Positions 40,601 to 53,089 of a stretch of DNA of 64,000 bases are shown one piece after another. The notes beneath the pieces were generated by a model. The model was not told the DNA's origin and searched no databases. It saw only the letters and a list, made by a program, of their open reading frames with translations. The DNA comes from Adiantum capillus-veneris (Eukaryota > Streptophyta > Polypodiopsida > Polypodiales > Pteridaceae). Position 1 is the stretch's first letter. Each line of letters opens with the position of its first letter. The stretch covers positions 22,319,951 to 22,383,950 of the forward strand of contig CM043948.1 of NCBI GenBank assembly GCA_014529385.2. The letters are read 5' to 3'. The position numbers and the translations under genes are program-made.

Positions 40601-43600
40601 AACATCAATGTGCCAATGTCGATACAATGTGTCGATGTTGAATTTGGTGTCAAAGTCAATGTCAAAAAAATTGATGATGAGAAAATGCTAGATTCCAATT
40701 TTTGTTGCTAGATTGAAACACCTCATCAATGTTGAACGCAAATGCGGAAATCCAAGAAAGTTGATGTGCTCTCTTGCACTCTATGTTTAAGTCATCAAGC
40801 TCAAAGAATCTTTACCAATGTGCTCTCTCTTGCACTCTATGTTAAAGTCATCAAGCTCAAAGATTCTTTACCAATGCCACAATACAAAGAAATAATGTCG
40901 CTGCTCCGATGCTAAAGAGCTATGTGTGTGTGTGTGTTTTTTTCCAAAAGCACAATGATGGGCTCTCTACAAGTTCCAATTTGTATCTACTATTTTACTC
41001 TAAGTGCCTTGGGCGGTTGGCCATTTATTTTTAAAACCCTAGGCATATAAGTGAATTGTAAATCATGTGAAAGAAGAGATCATAACCCCATGAGCTTAGG
41101 TGAGGTTGTGTTTAGGATGTACCCCACAAGGATTAGTAAGGAATGCAACAAAAAGCTCGGCATGGATAGCATAAGGGTTAACGTGTATGTGACCACTAAT
41201 CCCTTTCATTAGTTCTCTTTTCTTCTTATTCTAGATGACCTCTCATGATTCCCTACTCTTTTCAACTCATCACTCTCGCACACTCACCCATGTGTGATGA
41301 TATCATGCCCTAGCTATCAAGCATAGGGTAAGACGGGTCAGGGCCAAGGACCAGGAGACACATACGATACATGGGCATCTATATTTAGCAGGATAAGTGC
41401 TTATATTAGACATGGTTGGGTGGATAGTTGAATTTTATAGTCTCCAAACTCTCATATTGGTATCAAAGCATGGTTATGGACCAAGTTTGGGTCCACGCAA
41501 GTGTCGCACGTGCGATCACAAATTTCAGGCTGTTTTTCATAGAATCGTCATGCAGGAATACTCGTAGTTGTGAGAGCCTTTCCATTAGGCATACTGAGGT
41601 TTAACCCCCCTTTTGAAGCTATTTGTGCCCTCAAAAATGTGTTCTGAGCTGCATAGAGAAAAGTACTCTACAAAAACCTCAAGATATACCATGTGTGTTT
41701 TTCCTTGTTTTGGCTTACGGTAAGAGCTTCTTTCATAGATCTTCATGTCCAACATCCTCTGGAGCTTTCATGTATTGTGTGTTGCAATTTCTTGAGGCAA
41801 AAAAACCTCTATGTGTTAAATTTTTCACTCTCACTCTTGAATGCATGGGCATGTAAGAAGATACGTTGTGAATTCAAGAACTTTCGTGTTGAGACTTTTG
41901 CTTATGCACATGTAGTCTCTTCACACTCTTGTGATTTGTTAGTTTGAAAGCGTCATAAGAAGCCTTTCTTGTTTTCATGAGACGTGTGTGTATGTTCTTC
42001 TCTCATGGAGAGTTCTTGAAAATCTACATGCTCATGCATCGCATGCATACAATTTGTATACGTTTTTCTAAGTTTCATGGAAACTCGGAAGAGACTGCAT
42101 AGATTTGTGTATCAAAGCACATGTGTTTCAATTTTCACCTTTTTATGTATGCATGACATGCTCTTTGTGTGCATGGAAACAATGCTTTTGACACATCTCC
42201 ATCTGTATGATGCATCCATGCGAAGTTGAAGCAATGAAAGTTTTTGTGTTGCATCGATCAAGTTTTGTGATGCTAATGGTAAGTACATTTAGTTCATCAT
42301 GCTAATGTCCTATCAAGGAATTTTTTTAGTTCTTATGTAGACCACCCACAATGGTCATAAGACAATCACACAATGGTTTCCAAGAAAAAGCTCTTCCAAG
42401 GCAAGGCATGTTGAGAATCTGTTTGAAAATCAAGAAAGCTAGAACTCATAGATTATGGGATCAACAAGGCAAGGGTTGGCTACGCGCTGAGACAACCGCT
42501 CCAACTTAGATGAAAAGCCAATAAGATGGGTAACTATGGAATTATGTTTAATAAATGTACTCTCTGAATTTTGCGGAGCTTTCCAAACACAATGAACATA
42601 CACGGCTTTGATGATGCAAAGGCAAGATCTATCGCTAGCCTGAATGAAGAGTGCAAGATGTTTGCTCTTGGATATTCAAGAAGTATGAAGAGATATCTCT
42701 CTACCTTACTCGGAATTTTGGGTTTGATTTTTGCTAGGGCAAGGCTCCTATGCAAGTTTTTTTGAACTAGATGCAGTCAGAAACAGTCATGATCAGCCAG
42801 ACTTTTAAGGGTAATCGATAAGAATTGCATGTAAATGATTACTGTCAACCTAGGTATGCTTTGTTCGTGCAATTATTGTAGGTATTTTTATGCTTCCAAT
42901 ATAATATCCTACTCGACAAGGTTGAGGATCGACGAGGTCGGTTTTCTTTAAACTCTATCTAGTACGACCATGCCATAAGACGGGCCATGATACATCGGTC
43001 ATATTTTGAATAAGGAGCATGGGTCCATATGAGGCTATTCACGAGCACAACTTGTGCAAAAACACTAACGTGTTAAACATTTTACAACCTTTAGAGTTTG
43101 TGCATCCAAGAAGTTAAGGAGTCTAGAAAAACCAAAAAATCCTACTAAAAAGCAAGTCTTTTAAGGTACACGGACAATCGAAGGAATATAAAGCTTGCAG
43201 GATGCCAAAGGTGGCGATTTAAGCAAGTCGATAAGTACATTAAATTTCAAGTTTACAATTGTGAACGTATTCACCTTTGTAAGATTTCCTATGAAGAAAG
43301 CTTGGAAAGCAAAAGTTGCTTCTGCCAAGAATGGTTATGAAGTCAACTACAATTGGATAGCTAAGTTTCCTAAGCTATCCCCTTTCAATATTGGGTAATC
43401 TACGATACATGTCTTATTCTCAATAAGATGTACGACTCAACAAGGTTGAATCTCTGTGAAAGATTGACAAGATCAATTTTCTTTTGCATTGACATCCATA
43501 TGTAAACAATAGTACTTGTTGGTTATGAGTACACACACTCTATGATGTTTTATCTTTCTGATATATTTATGCAAAGCAAGGCTTCAATTTTTTAGGGAAT

Positions 43601-44829
43601 ATCATATGAAAGCTTCTAAAGTTTGGAATATCATGTTAGCATACGAACTTGGGGGAAAATTTGCATGCTTTTTCATGGGAAGTCATCATGAACCGCCATC
43701 TCTCTATTTATATACATGGCTATGAGCCACATTCAAGCGAAGGCAACGGGCCTTAGAGGGGTGACAAGGTTATACAATTTTAATTTCTTCTTGTTTTTCC
43801 ATCTTAAACCTTTCATTTGAAAAAAAATTCCTTGTTGTGCAAAGCAAAGTGCTTTGACAGCCTTAACAAGGCGCAAGGCTTCTACTCCTGCCAACATACT
43901 ACCCATTGACGTACAATCAAGGGTAATGGCACACATGTTTGGGGAATTAATAATATGGATATAAGCTCACATTTTATGCTTGGAAACATCAAATTGTGAT
44001 GTATCCATGCCAATATAGAGTGTGCAAGGCATATATGGTATCGACTCACACTGTTGAGACATTCATTAAAGCCAAAGGTTTATCACTTTATATTTTGAGA
44101 TGCATGCATGGCATTCCGATACAGTTGGATTCATTCCATTGCATTGTTGTTTATTCTTCCGCTATAACATTAGCTACTCTATTCAAGAAGAGTTGAGGCT
44201 ATTAAATTTGCTTATGATTGTTGTATATATCTACAACGGCGGACACTTTACATCATTGGCTCTATGCACAAGGTACAACCACTACGGATGATGCTTTCTA
44301 TGGATAGCAAGTAGGCATGACCTCGCTGTCAAGGAACTAATTCATGGTATGACATGAGTAGAATAAGAGAGCCTCAAATCATGTAATCTCTTGTTCAAAA
44401 TATCAAAGGAAAACTAGTATGACTACATTCTTTTGAGTGTTGAGAATCTTTCTCTTATGTTCATAGAAAGAGATGATTATTCCAAGGTCTAGTTGTGAAT
44501 AAGATTCCAACTTGAAAGGATCTATTGTTTAATTGATAGCACTGATTGTGGCTATAGAAGTGGTATTTCTAGGGGTATGACCAAGCTAATGCCAAATTAC
44601 TCATAAGTCTTGATGTTCATTGATTGGTCTCTTCATAGTTATACTTTGAAGGAAAGAAGTACTCAATTTTCCAAGGGGTATTGGATAAGTTCAACTTTGC
44701 AAGTTGATTACAATCATTATTGGACATGGTAGACTGTGTTGGTCACCGTTGACTACTAGTTTATGCAGTTTCCATGCCAAATCTAGCCAAGGGGTTTGAA
44801 ATTGCAGCATCTCACCACCAAAGGGTTTG
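37664..44829. other. Unassigned interval, no convincing gene
   Basis: 7.2 kb of AT-rich DNA. The longest open frame is 38467-38844 (plus, 125 codons), acidic and repetitive in composition (many I, E, D, P and T), without known motif or homologue in the window. I would not call it a gene. A TGGTATCAAAGC sequence at 41457 resembles an initiator-Met primer site with one change, so 41.0-41.45 kb could be a decayed copia LTR, but I found no second copy. A CATACGCGTAT palindrome at about 39848-39858 recalls the element B arrays. Confidence 0.4.
40766..40875. repeat. Tandem duplication, unit about 55 bp
   Basis: Two adjacent copies (40766-40819 and 40820-40875) of a unit starting GTGCTCTCTTGCACTCTATG and ending TTTACCAAT, differing by a few bases and a 2-bp indel. 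Confidence 0.85.
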
Positions 44830-45076
44830 TGTTGGGTACAAGCCCTTCGATACTTTGTCCTACCCTGCTTGACCCTTAAGGTGACTCACACACACCACAC
44901 CTTTCCTACCTAAAATTAGGCACATGCAACCACCTTTGTCCTATATATGGTGTTCTCTCGATTAATGATAGCGTGTGTTGTTGTTTTGCAAGCACAGTTG
45001 TTCTCTCTCTCTTTCTCTCTCGCTTTCTCTGTTGTAGCACACCATGCCATGGCTCCATAGCCCATAGCACTCAACA
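44830..45076 (+). repeat. 5' LTR of element C
   Basis: 247 bp, TGTTGGGTAC to CACTCAACA. TATA-like TATATATG at 44943-44950, CT-rich tract after it. Differs from the 3' LTR by small indels in the first 60 bp. Confidence 0.95.
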
Positions 45077-45077
45077 C

Positions 45078-45090
45078 TGGTATCAGAGCC
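45078..45090 (+). other. Primer binding site (initiator tRNA-Met), element C
   Basis: TGGTATCAGAGCC one base after the LTR, the standard copia primer site. Confidence 0.9.
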
Positions 45091-45751
45091 CTACTGGGCC
45101 TCGGCTCTCGACAAAACCCTCGCGGGTACAACCGCTTACACAAAGGGAACCAAGGGTTGTCGACCTGTATCAACGCGCACAAAGATTGAATCAGTGGATT
45201 CGCCCTGGCTTGCTGGGAAGATTTCGGCTCTTGAGCCCTTGCCGATTCGGCCTCTACAGGCTCTGCACAAGAAAACGCCATCGTGCGTTGTTTACTGCTA
45301 CAGATTTTCCATTTCTAGTTTTTTTTATTTCCTTTGTATTAAACTGTCCACCTTATTTGAAGTCTTTGGATATAAGTGAGAACCCATTCACACTATCACA
45401 CCGGCATCACCCGCCATAGCTAGGCTTCATCAACACATAGTCTTGCCGAGCTTCTCAAGTCAGTGTGTGACTCGACCAAGGCTTTTAACAACATCTCAAG
45501 ACTGTAGCTTCTCTTTAAAAGATTTGGTTTTAAGAGAACGGTGCTCGTAAGTGACTTTGAAGGTTTATGCTCAAGCTGAAGCCGTTGCAAATGGGCTATT
45601 GAATGAAGATCACTTTCGGTTCTTCTTGGTTATTTTATGCTACAGATCCACTGATATGTTAAAAAGTAATTTGAAATTCCATTAACGAAGATCGACCATC
45701 ATTCTTCGCAAGCATAACAAACACAACCAAGCTATCCTTTGCATATCGAAT

Positions 45752-46255
45752 ATGGCATCAAAAGTCGACAAGTTCAATGGATCCGGTTTCCACACTTGGC
45801 AGATCAAAGTTAAAGACTATTTGATGCGCAAAAACCTATGGAACATGGTCAAACCTCTTGCAGCCGATGAATCTGGCACATCCGCTGCGGTTACAAGGGC
45901 ATTATCTGTTGAGCTACAAAGGAAAGACGAACAAGCTTTTGGTATCATTCTAACCTCCTTAGAAGATGATTTTATTCATTATTTGGACGATGTTGATTCT
46001 TCAAGTGCTGCCTAGATAGAGTTAGAGAAGCTTTTCGGTGCCAAACCTAAGTATTCAAAAATGAGTTTAAAAATGGAATTATATTCCATCCGCATGCATG
46101 AAAATGAAAACATTGCAACTTTAGCCAATAGACTGAAGAGTATTAAAACTCAACTTGTTTATGTCGAAGCTCTAGTACCAGAAGAAGATCTCATGTTCAA
46201 GGGGGGGTTTATCATAGCACCAGGTTATGGATACACCAGAAATCCTTGGTTGTGA
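45752..46255 (+). pseudogene. gag: Truncated copia gag of element C
   Basis: The frame starts MASKVDKFNGSGFHTWQIK, a standard copia Gag N-terminus, and continues through LYSIRMHENENIATLANRLKSI, the capsid core. A TAG at 46013-46015 (probably a former Trp codon) and a frame end at 46255 interrupt it. Near VPEEDLMFKG the gag match stops, marking the internal deletion. There is no zinc knuckle and no pol. Confidence 0.85.
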
Positions 46256-46342
46256 GAGAACCTAAAACTCACGGTTGCCGAGTATACCAAAAACTCGATG
46301 TCTCATGAGAGGGACTGTCTAGTTCGAGCTTGAGGGGGGGAT

Positions 46343-46600
46343 TGTTGGGTACAAGCCCTTGTCCGATACTTGGTCCTACCCTGCTGCAGGAACACACCCT
46401 TAAGGTGACTCACACACACCACACCTTTCCTACCTAAAATTAGGCACATGCAACCACCTTTGTCCTATATATGGTGTTCTCTCGATTAATGATAGCGTGT
46501 GTTGTTGTTTTGCAAGCAGAGTCGTTCTCTCTCTCTTTCTCTCTCGCTTTCTCTACTGTAGCACACCATGCCATGGCTCCATAGCCCATAGCACTCAACA
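46343..46600 (+). repeat. 3' LTR of element C
   Basis: 258 bp, preceded by the purine tract TTGAGGGGGGGAT and followed by the target duplication GTTTG. Confidence 0.95.
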
Positions 46601-46605
46601 GTTTG

Positions 46606-48431
46606 GATTGCCAAGGCAATACCTAGGTTACTAGTTAAATATTCTTTTATTTTCACTAATCTTTAGACACATGACAAGGTGGTGTACGAGAAAATAGTTC
46701 TTCTCTTTAGACACATGACAAGGTCATGTAGGAGTTGTACCAAACACCGAGCAAAATTTGCCAAGAAACCGAGCAACATTTCCATACTTGTCGATCTCTT
46801 CCCCCCCCATGGACCCACACAAGAAATCAAGAACAACACAAATCCACACTCATATGATTTCTAATGCAAAAGAAGAGATCAACAAGTATGAGTTAAGATT
46901 GTTTCCATGACTGGGAATAAAATTGGCCTTTCCACCAGGAATGTAGATCAAAAGATAGTGCAAGGTCTCTTACCGATACAAAGAAGGTCTTTGGATAAGG
47001 AATCTTAGCCCTCTACTAAAAAACAGCCTTCAATCCTTCAATATATCACAACAGATTGTCTAGAATTATCATCATAAAGGAGGATAAAAATTAACCTAGG
47101 GTAAAAGCACCAAGTAAAGAACAACAAGATTGTGAACAGCGGCATGAGACCTATGGAGAGAGATTTCACGCTTGGAGTGGTGTAGAAGGTGCACACAAGA
47201 GTCCTCTATTTAGCAAAATAGGCATTTTTGGTTCCTAAGGTTTTCACTTCATTTGCACAAACTTTGAGGCAAAAAGCGTGCTTCAGACATCAAGACCACA
47301 CAGGCCAAGCGCAAAACGGGATAGTAGAGAACGAGGATTGAACTCAAAGTTTCTCCAATGGGAGTGCTCTACGGAAGACGACATACACCATCTACCTGGG
47401 GGGATTCATTTTACTTCGCATGATTGTCCCAATTATGGGGCTTTTACTCTGCTTTGGATTTGGGATGGTAAGGTGAGTCAATTTTTTCTAGCAATTAAAT
47501 AATTCAACGGAAGAGGCCAACTTGGGACAAAATGCATATTACACTTTTTGGCCTTGGCAGTGATCATTGATATTGCTCTGTCTGCAGCACTAGCATTAGA
47601 CGTGCCTCAAAAGCAATGGCATTACAAGTGGGCAACCAACAACAACGGCGTGCAAGAGGTTGCGATTCAAGAGCAGGGGACTGCGCCTGCATTAATTGGA
47701 TGATATAAGGTGCAATCTTCAAGGGGCAAGAAGTCGATACTTCTGATCTGGTTTTTACCTTTATGACAGTAGCTACGTTGCACAGTTCATTGTGGGCGGC
47801 TGCCGACGTCATGTCAATGCAATGCTAGCCCAACAAAAAGGTGCTACTAGCAAGTGGAACAGCCCATCTTCGAGCCGAGACTCTCCAAAATACTCACCGA
47901 AGTGATGGCCGCTCCGCTCAACTCTGTTGTTGCCTCAACAGATACTACAACAAATCGACTTGCACTTATGAGATCAAATACGAGGACAACTCTTCCACTT
48001 CCACACCTTCCCCAACATAGTCTTGTGTTGCAGTGAACAGACCACACGTCTCAAAAGGAGATGAGACCTGAGTCGACTGCCATAGGAGATGAGCTCTCGG
48101 GGGGTTCACTATGTGTAAAACTACCATATCACGTGCATTCAAGACATGTTTGTAAAACCCCTTATCTGTGAATTTTATTAAGAATTTAATATACCCTTTT
48201 CTTTTAAAATCTGTAAGTTTTTTTCAATTTTGAAAAAATAATGCCCTTTTGTATATACATTTCTGTAAGTTTCAAGAACTTTAAATACCCTTCTATTGAA
48301 CTCACGTGATAGGTCACATTTTTATTAGGTGACCTCCCAAGGGATGAGCTTCAGAGGTGAAGAATCCTTTGAGGTGGGTAAGCAAGCGAGGCCATGATGG
48401 GTAGGTGCTCTCTCTCTCTCTCTCTCTCTCC

Positions 48432-48469
<38 letters not shown>

Positions 48470-49343
48470 AAAGAAAAAATCTTTGAAACAGTCCGCGCCG
48501 GTGAGGTTTGTTTTAAAGAGTAATTTTTTAAAAATATTTTTGCTTAGGGCATACTCACACGAGCCCGTCGACACCAGCAAGTCTATTTTTGTCATCTCAG
48601 AGTGGCACAAGTGGTTGGTAGTAGCAACCAACAAGATACTAAATACCTCATAAAGCAAAGAGCAACAAAGTAGGGCAAGAAACAACATATGGCTTATCGT
48701 TTGTTAGGCTGAGTGGCTCACATAGGTGGGACAACACTAAAGGAGAGCTAAGCTCATCAATTCACATTTTTGAAGGGAAGATTGAGCATGAGGATGATAG
48801 ACAAGTCGGAGCCATCAATGACAACGAGCATTAGTAGAATGGTCCTCATGATGATATGGGGGTCACCTAATTATAAAAGGGTAGTTTATTTTGAATAAAA
48901 TGCAGCATGTAGAGGCGTAGAGATAAAGAGAGACAGAATAAAGTAATGGAAAATAAGGGACCCTTAATGTTGTAAGAACACTCTCAAGAGAGCTTCAAGG
49001 TGTATTCTATGGCCATAAGTGTTGCATAATCTCATTACTATGTTCCACATTGGCCATAAAGGAGATAACTGCTTTACACATCTATAGGTAGGTGCATAAG
49101 GCTGTGTGGACGTGTGCATGTGGCAAAAAAAGTTTGACTCCAACTAAGTGTTCAAACCTAAACAAAGTTATTCTAGTGAAATTTATAAAAAGATAAATTG
49201 AAAAAAAGCATTTTTTTTGTCTTTTCACTCCATACTATTCAAATATTTAATCGAGATTTTTGTTTTTTTCTTGTTTTTCCAAGTGCCATAACGGATAATG
49301 CAATCTCAAAGATTTGTTCATCTTTGCTCAAAATTATACGTTG
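46606..49343. other. Unassigned interval with a possible pol scrap
   Basis: No long ORF. Around 47295-47335 one frame reads TGQAQNGIVENE, resembling the integrase stretch near the catalytic Glu (PQxNGxxE), so a decayed integrase fragment is possible. A CT then AC microsatellite occupies 48409-48469. The sequence ACGTTG at 49338-49343 is the left target duplication of element D. Confidence 0.4.
48409..48469. repeat. Compound (CT)n(AC)n microsatellite
   Basis: About 21 CT units (one interruption) followed by about 9 AC units. Confidence 0.9.
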
Positions 49344-50485
49344 TGAGCGGGATGGAAACACACAGAACGCCTCTATAACGACCCGACACACTCTTAGGAA
49401 GATACACACACACACACCCACACTATGGGGCACCACTCGGCTTACACAACACACCTGGCCGAGACAAGGAACACACCTATGGAGTGAGAGGAGATAGACT
49501 ATCCGTTTGCCCACTCCACACAGAGAGACACACACACACACCCAAAAAATTCAGTTCAAAAGAGGAGAACTTTTGATATTTAGATACAAATGAGCATGGG
49601 CCAACACCAAGGGGGCAAATAGCTCACACAGTATGGGTAAAATAAGCCAGATACAATCACAAACTGGAGCAAAAGATTCGCTCATAGGAGAAACTTACAC
49701 AGCCAAAACAGCAAAAAAAATGGAAGAATTTGGCAAAATGGACAGCGCCATCGCGTCCAGAACGGCCCAAAACCCCAGTCTACAATGTCAAAGTGGTCAA
49801 ATCCGACCTCGGATGAGCAGTTTACGGCCAAAACATGCTTCAAAATGAGCAAAAACACAGTTGTGGCTGTTCCTCCTCTCTTCTCCACGTTTTTTCTGGT
49901 CTTCTCTCAGTTTTTTTAGTTCCCACACTTAGCTTTATCACTTGGGCACCCTTGGCCTTTTAGATGACCTCAAACGAACCTCGAACAGGCCAAAAACTGA
50001 CCTCGCAGTGCATAGTTGTCACCTTTTTGCATCATCCGCACACCCGGCACTCAGCTTTTTTCAATAATGCATCCCGCCACCACGTGAAGTGGCCCCAAAG
50101 TATGGTCCTCATGATGACCTTTCTGCATAATTATCACAAGAAAACATCCACGTTGTGTCCGTACTCATCCATGTGCAAGTATTGACATCGTTCGGTCTCC
50201 TGACGCCACTAGATGCCATCTGACGCACCTGCTTACCTCATGTCGTCGGCCCGCGGATAGCTTCCTCGAGAAGTTTTACGCCCTACCAACTCCTCCTTAT
50301 TGTAGAAAAAACACACTGGTACTGGTAATATTGAAAATCGATGCATTATGTACACCCTGTCCTACCTGTACACATGTGGGCCCCACATAACCACCTGGCT
50401 CTGGAAAATGGGCAATCCTTTATTTGATGCACCATGCATGTGTATGTACATATGCGCAATCCCTTGCTCCAAAAAACTCCTGACA
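49344..50485 (-). repeat. 3' LTR of element D
   Basis: About 1,142 bp. Minus strand begins TGTCAGGAGTTTTTTGG and ends CCCGCTCA. Contains CA-rich microsatellite sequence near 49398-49545. The purine tract (AGGGGGTGGG, minus) lies just inside at about 50494-50505. Confidence 0.9.
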
Positions 50486-50583
50486 TAATTTGCCCACCCC
50501 CTAGCCTGCTAGAGCATTCATGCTCAGCAGCAGCACTAGTAGATGCTCATTCCACCTGGATCAAAAGGCCAAAGGCATATTGC

Positions 50584-52083
50584 CTAATTCACAAGAAGCA
50601 TCATAACACCACACCTACATTTGTCAACAATCAACCAAAATGCACCATAGGCATATTCAACTAACACATCCGCCCTGTCTGGAGTTCCAAAAGCATAAAT
50701 ATTGCATGCCACATTCAACCCAACCGATAGAGACAACTCAAGTGACTCATCACCTGGCATCTTGGCTTCACCAGCCATAGCAACAACCTGCAAATCATGC
50801 ACCCAAGTAGCTAAAAGCATTGTGTGAAGGTAAAGTTGTTGATATCCAAAGCACAAAAGTATCCCCGCAGCACACATATCCCTAGCATAGGCATCCACAT
50901 AGCTGAGATTGGACTCATATATGCCAAACCCCTTCTCATCATCATAAGCATACTCATCATCACACATAACTTTATCCACATCATAATCATGGCTAGCACC
51001 ACTATCTATAGCTTCTAGCATGGGTTCATCAGTCTCCAAGAATACAGATCCCTGCTCTAAACCACAATCATGCTCACAAATCGGTTCAATCACTGCACAT
51101 ACATCAAAATATGGCTTCAAAACAGGCTCCACATCCAACAAATCCACAAAATGGCTCTCAACCTTGCCCTCTTCCCTAATTTCCAAGGAACTAGTATCCA
51201 AAGATACGTGCTCATCATCAATAACCTCGACCTCACACTCACACCCAGAATCACAAGGTACACAAGTAGCCAATGCATCCTCTTCAAGACTTTTCAATCC
51301 TGTATCCAAAGAATTACTCACCTCTTTAGGCTCTTCCATAAACCTGTCAACCTGCAAGACCTGTTTACGCTTCACAATAGACCTTGGGAAGAAACGAGAA
51401 ACATCATAGGATAGGCTACTTTTCACCTGCTTAGGCTTAACTTCATCTTCCATGTCAAATCCATCTTGCACATGCATACCTGTACTGATACCATGTTCCT
51501 CAAGATGCTTAAACTTCCATTCCTTGTGCTTTGCAATGCATACAGCATCTTCAAAAGACTCGGGCGTCTTCAACTCAACCTCGAACCGCAACCAAGGTGA
51601 CAAACCATCAACAAAAGAACTTTTCTTCAATGAACAAGGGGGGGTCTCATCCTTAAGAGCAACACACCAACGAGTCCATAAATCTGTAAAACCTTGTACA
51701 TAGACATCAACACCTTGACAAGAACCTTGCTTAAGAGCATTGAGCTCATTCCATACTGCATTTGCATCTTCAAAAACCTGGAAATGCTCTAAAAAAGCTT
51801 CTATAAACTTGTCAAGACTCAAACCATAAGAAGAAGCCACTGCTTCTTTAGCTTCCAAATCCATGAACCAAACACGGGCCTCATCTTTCAAAAGCAATCC
51901 AAATAGCCTCAAAATCTTGTCCTCATCACACATATTGTTGCTTATGCATGCCACCTCAACTTGCTCCAGAAAGTCTTCCGCATCTTCACCACTTCTTCCA
52001 TGAAATTCCGGATAAGAGAAAGCCATGGCTACCCAAGTTACAATGCTTTGAGAACCCCTTCGAACCCACGTGCAAGAACCCAA
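50584..52083 (-). CDS. gag: Gag of element D, 499 residues, intact
   Basis: Residues about 20-180 form a Gag capsid region homologous to that of element A, with AFSYPEFHGRSGEDAEDFLE matching AFPNFYGKPREVAPDFLD, then RVWFMDL and F..LWTRWC. The first about 19 residues may be untranslated; the Met of MAFSYPEF is the likelier start by comparison with A. The C-terminal 300 residues are acidic and Cys-rich without a CCHC knuckle. An IDSGAS motif near 370 recalls a protease active site, but the rest of that domain is missing. No stop or frameshift, which suggests selection or recent origin even though the element lacks pol. Confidence 0.85.
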   Translation of the reverse strand: MGSCTWVRRGSQSIVTWVAMAFSYPEFHGRSGEDAEDFLEQVEVACISNNMCDEDKILRLFGLLLKDEARVWFMDLEAKEAVASSYGLSLDKFIEAFLEHFQVFEDANAVWNELNALKQGSCQGVDVYVQGFTDLWTRWCVALKDETPPCSLKKSSFVDGLSPWLRFEVELKTPESFEDAVCIAKHKEWKFKHLEEHGISTGMHVQDGFDMEDEVKPKQVKSSLSYDVSRFFPRSIVKRKQVLQVDRFMEEPKEVSNSLDTGLKSLEEDALATCVPCDSGCECEVEVIDDEHVSLDTSSLEIREEGKVESHFVDLLDVEPVLKPYFDVCAVIEPICEHDCGLEQGSVFLETDEPMLEAIDSGASHDYDVDKVMCDDEYAYDDEKGFGIYESNLSYVDAYARDMCAAGILLCFGYQQLYLHTMLLATWVHDLQVVAMAGEAKMPGDESLELSLSVGLNVACNIYAFGTPDRADVLVEYAYGAFWLIVDKCRCGVMMLLVN

Positions 52084-52128
52084 GACTTTTGACTACCCAA
52101 TCCCCAGAAACTTCAATGGAGCTCAGCT

Positions 52129-52371
52129 TTAGATAAGGACAAACACATGCACATCAAATGAGTTTTCATAGTTAATCATCGGAATTACAACAGGCAAAGG
52201 ACATTCCAGTATCTCCCTTAATCTTCTTGGCCCGAACATGAAGACTATGCGCTGCTGGAAAAAGATCTTCCTGGACACATGAACATTTATCTGGATTCTT
52301 TGAGTTAAATGAAAAGGAGTGAATTGAGATCCGTTTTGATCATCCATTAAAGCCAACCATGCAGCTCCCAA
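52129..52371 (-). CDS. Conserved small ORF before gag of element D
   Basis: 80 codons, ending 46 nt before the gag ORF. Homologue of the ORF at 5817-6056 in element A: F.PFHL start, I.(I/V)N(V/I), RKIFFQQRI, FG.(R/E)RL.EIL, PVVIP, then SFDV.VF(V/I)L. Preservation in two otherwise diverged elements at the same position suggests a real protein or a conserved end of a longer leader ORF. Function unknown. Confidence 0.6.
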   Translation of the reverse strand: MGAAWLALMDDQNGSQFTPFHLTQRIQINVHVSRKIFFQQRIVFMFGPRRLREILECPLPVVIPMINYENSFDVHVFVLI

Positions 52372-52941
52372 GAAAGCACATCTGACTTATCCTCTGATTT
52401 TGCCAGAATTTCAGTAGCATAACAGCATAAATGCCTTGAAAGACCAAAAGACCAGCCATCATAACTTGGAAAAATTTTGGCAGAGTTTCCCCCAGAAGTA
52501 GAGCAGTGTGAACCCAAAATATATACTGTATATGTATGCATAAACTGTCAACAATAGAACCCGGGCATCAAATAGGACTCACTAGTACATAGCCTATGGC
52601 GAGGTCACGAAAAGGGTGCTCCAGCTACCTGTATCACCGAAAGGATCTCCACATTTGAGAATCCCCCAGCTCAATAAAACCTCACGCTATCGACCCTCAC
52701 ACGAAGGCTTATGCAAATCGCGTATAGTCAAGTCTCAGAAATGACTATCTTCCAAACCAAGTCTCAGAAATGGCTGGGACTGCCAAATAAAACCAAATAT
52801 GGCTCCACAAAGGCGTACAATTGGTAGTTTACACAAGTAACGTACAATCCAACAAACAATGCGCTCAAACAGGCGCCAAGTGATGCATACCCACAACAAC
52901 TGCAAGTGACATCACTGCTAGTATATCACTGTACTCCAGCT

Positions 52942-53010
52942 ACCTGTACCTGTGTGAATCACCTGTACCTGTACCTGTCCCTGTAACCTGTAATTTGCAA
53001 CCTGCAACCT
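52942..53010. repeat. Short CCTGTA-type minisatellite in leader of element D
   Basis: Irregular repeats of ACCTGT(A) and CAACCTG within the leader, just inside the primer site on the minus strand. Confidence 0.7.
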
Positions 53011-53061
53011 ATAATCCCGAATCTCGAAGCTTGAAGCTCGAAGCAGAAGGTACTCGAAGAA

Positions 53062-53081
53062 GATCCTCCGTGGGGGCACCA
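53062..53081 (-). other. Primer binding site of element D
   Basis: The minus strand reads TGGTGCCCCCACGGAGGATC, one base different from the site in element A. It lies 8 nt inside the LTR end. Confidence 0.8.
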
Positions 53082-53089
53082 AAAGAATG

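Larger units (their letters stand above)
44830..46600 (+). mobile_element. Element C: deletion-derived Ty1/copia element
   Basis: 1,771 bp with TG...CA LTRs (44830-45076 and 46343-46600) and a perfect target duplication GTTTG (44825-44829 and 46601-46605). It has an initiator-Met primer site and a polypurine tract. The interior carries only the first two thirds of gag and then jumps to sequence next to the 3' LTR; all of pol is gone. It is non-autonomous and, given both intact ends, was probably mobilised in that reduced form. Confidence 0.95.

Noticed and set aside
41457-41468. Full copia element starting at a TGGTATCAAAGC site
   Set aside because: Only a primer-site-like 12-mer with one change; no LTR pair, gag or pol was recognised around it.
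49239-49541. Minus-strand 100-codon ORF with VCVCVS repeats
   Set aside because: It is a translation of the CA/TG microsatellite in the LTR of element D.
50811-51414. Plus-strand ORFs of 64-129 codons
   Set aside because: They are antisense to the intact gag of element D and show no family pattern.
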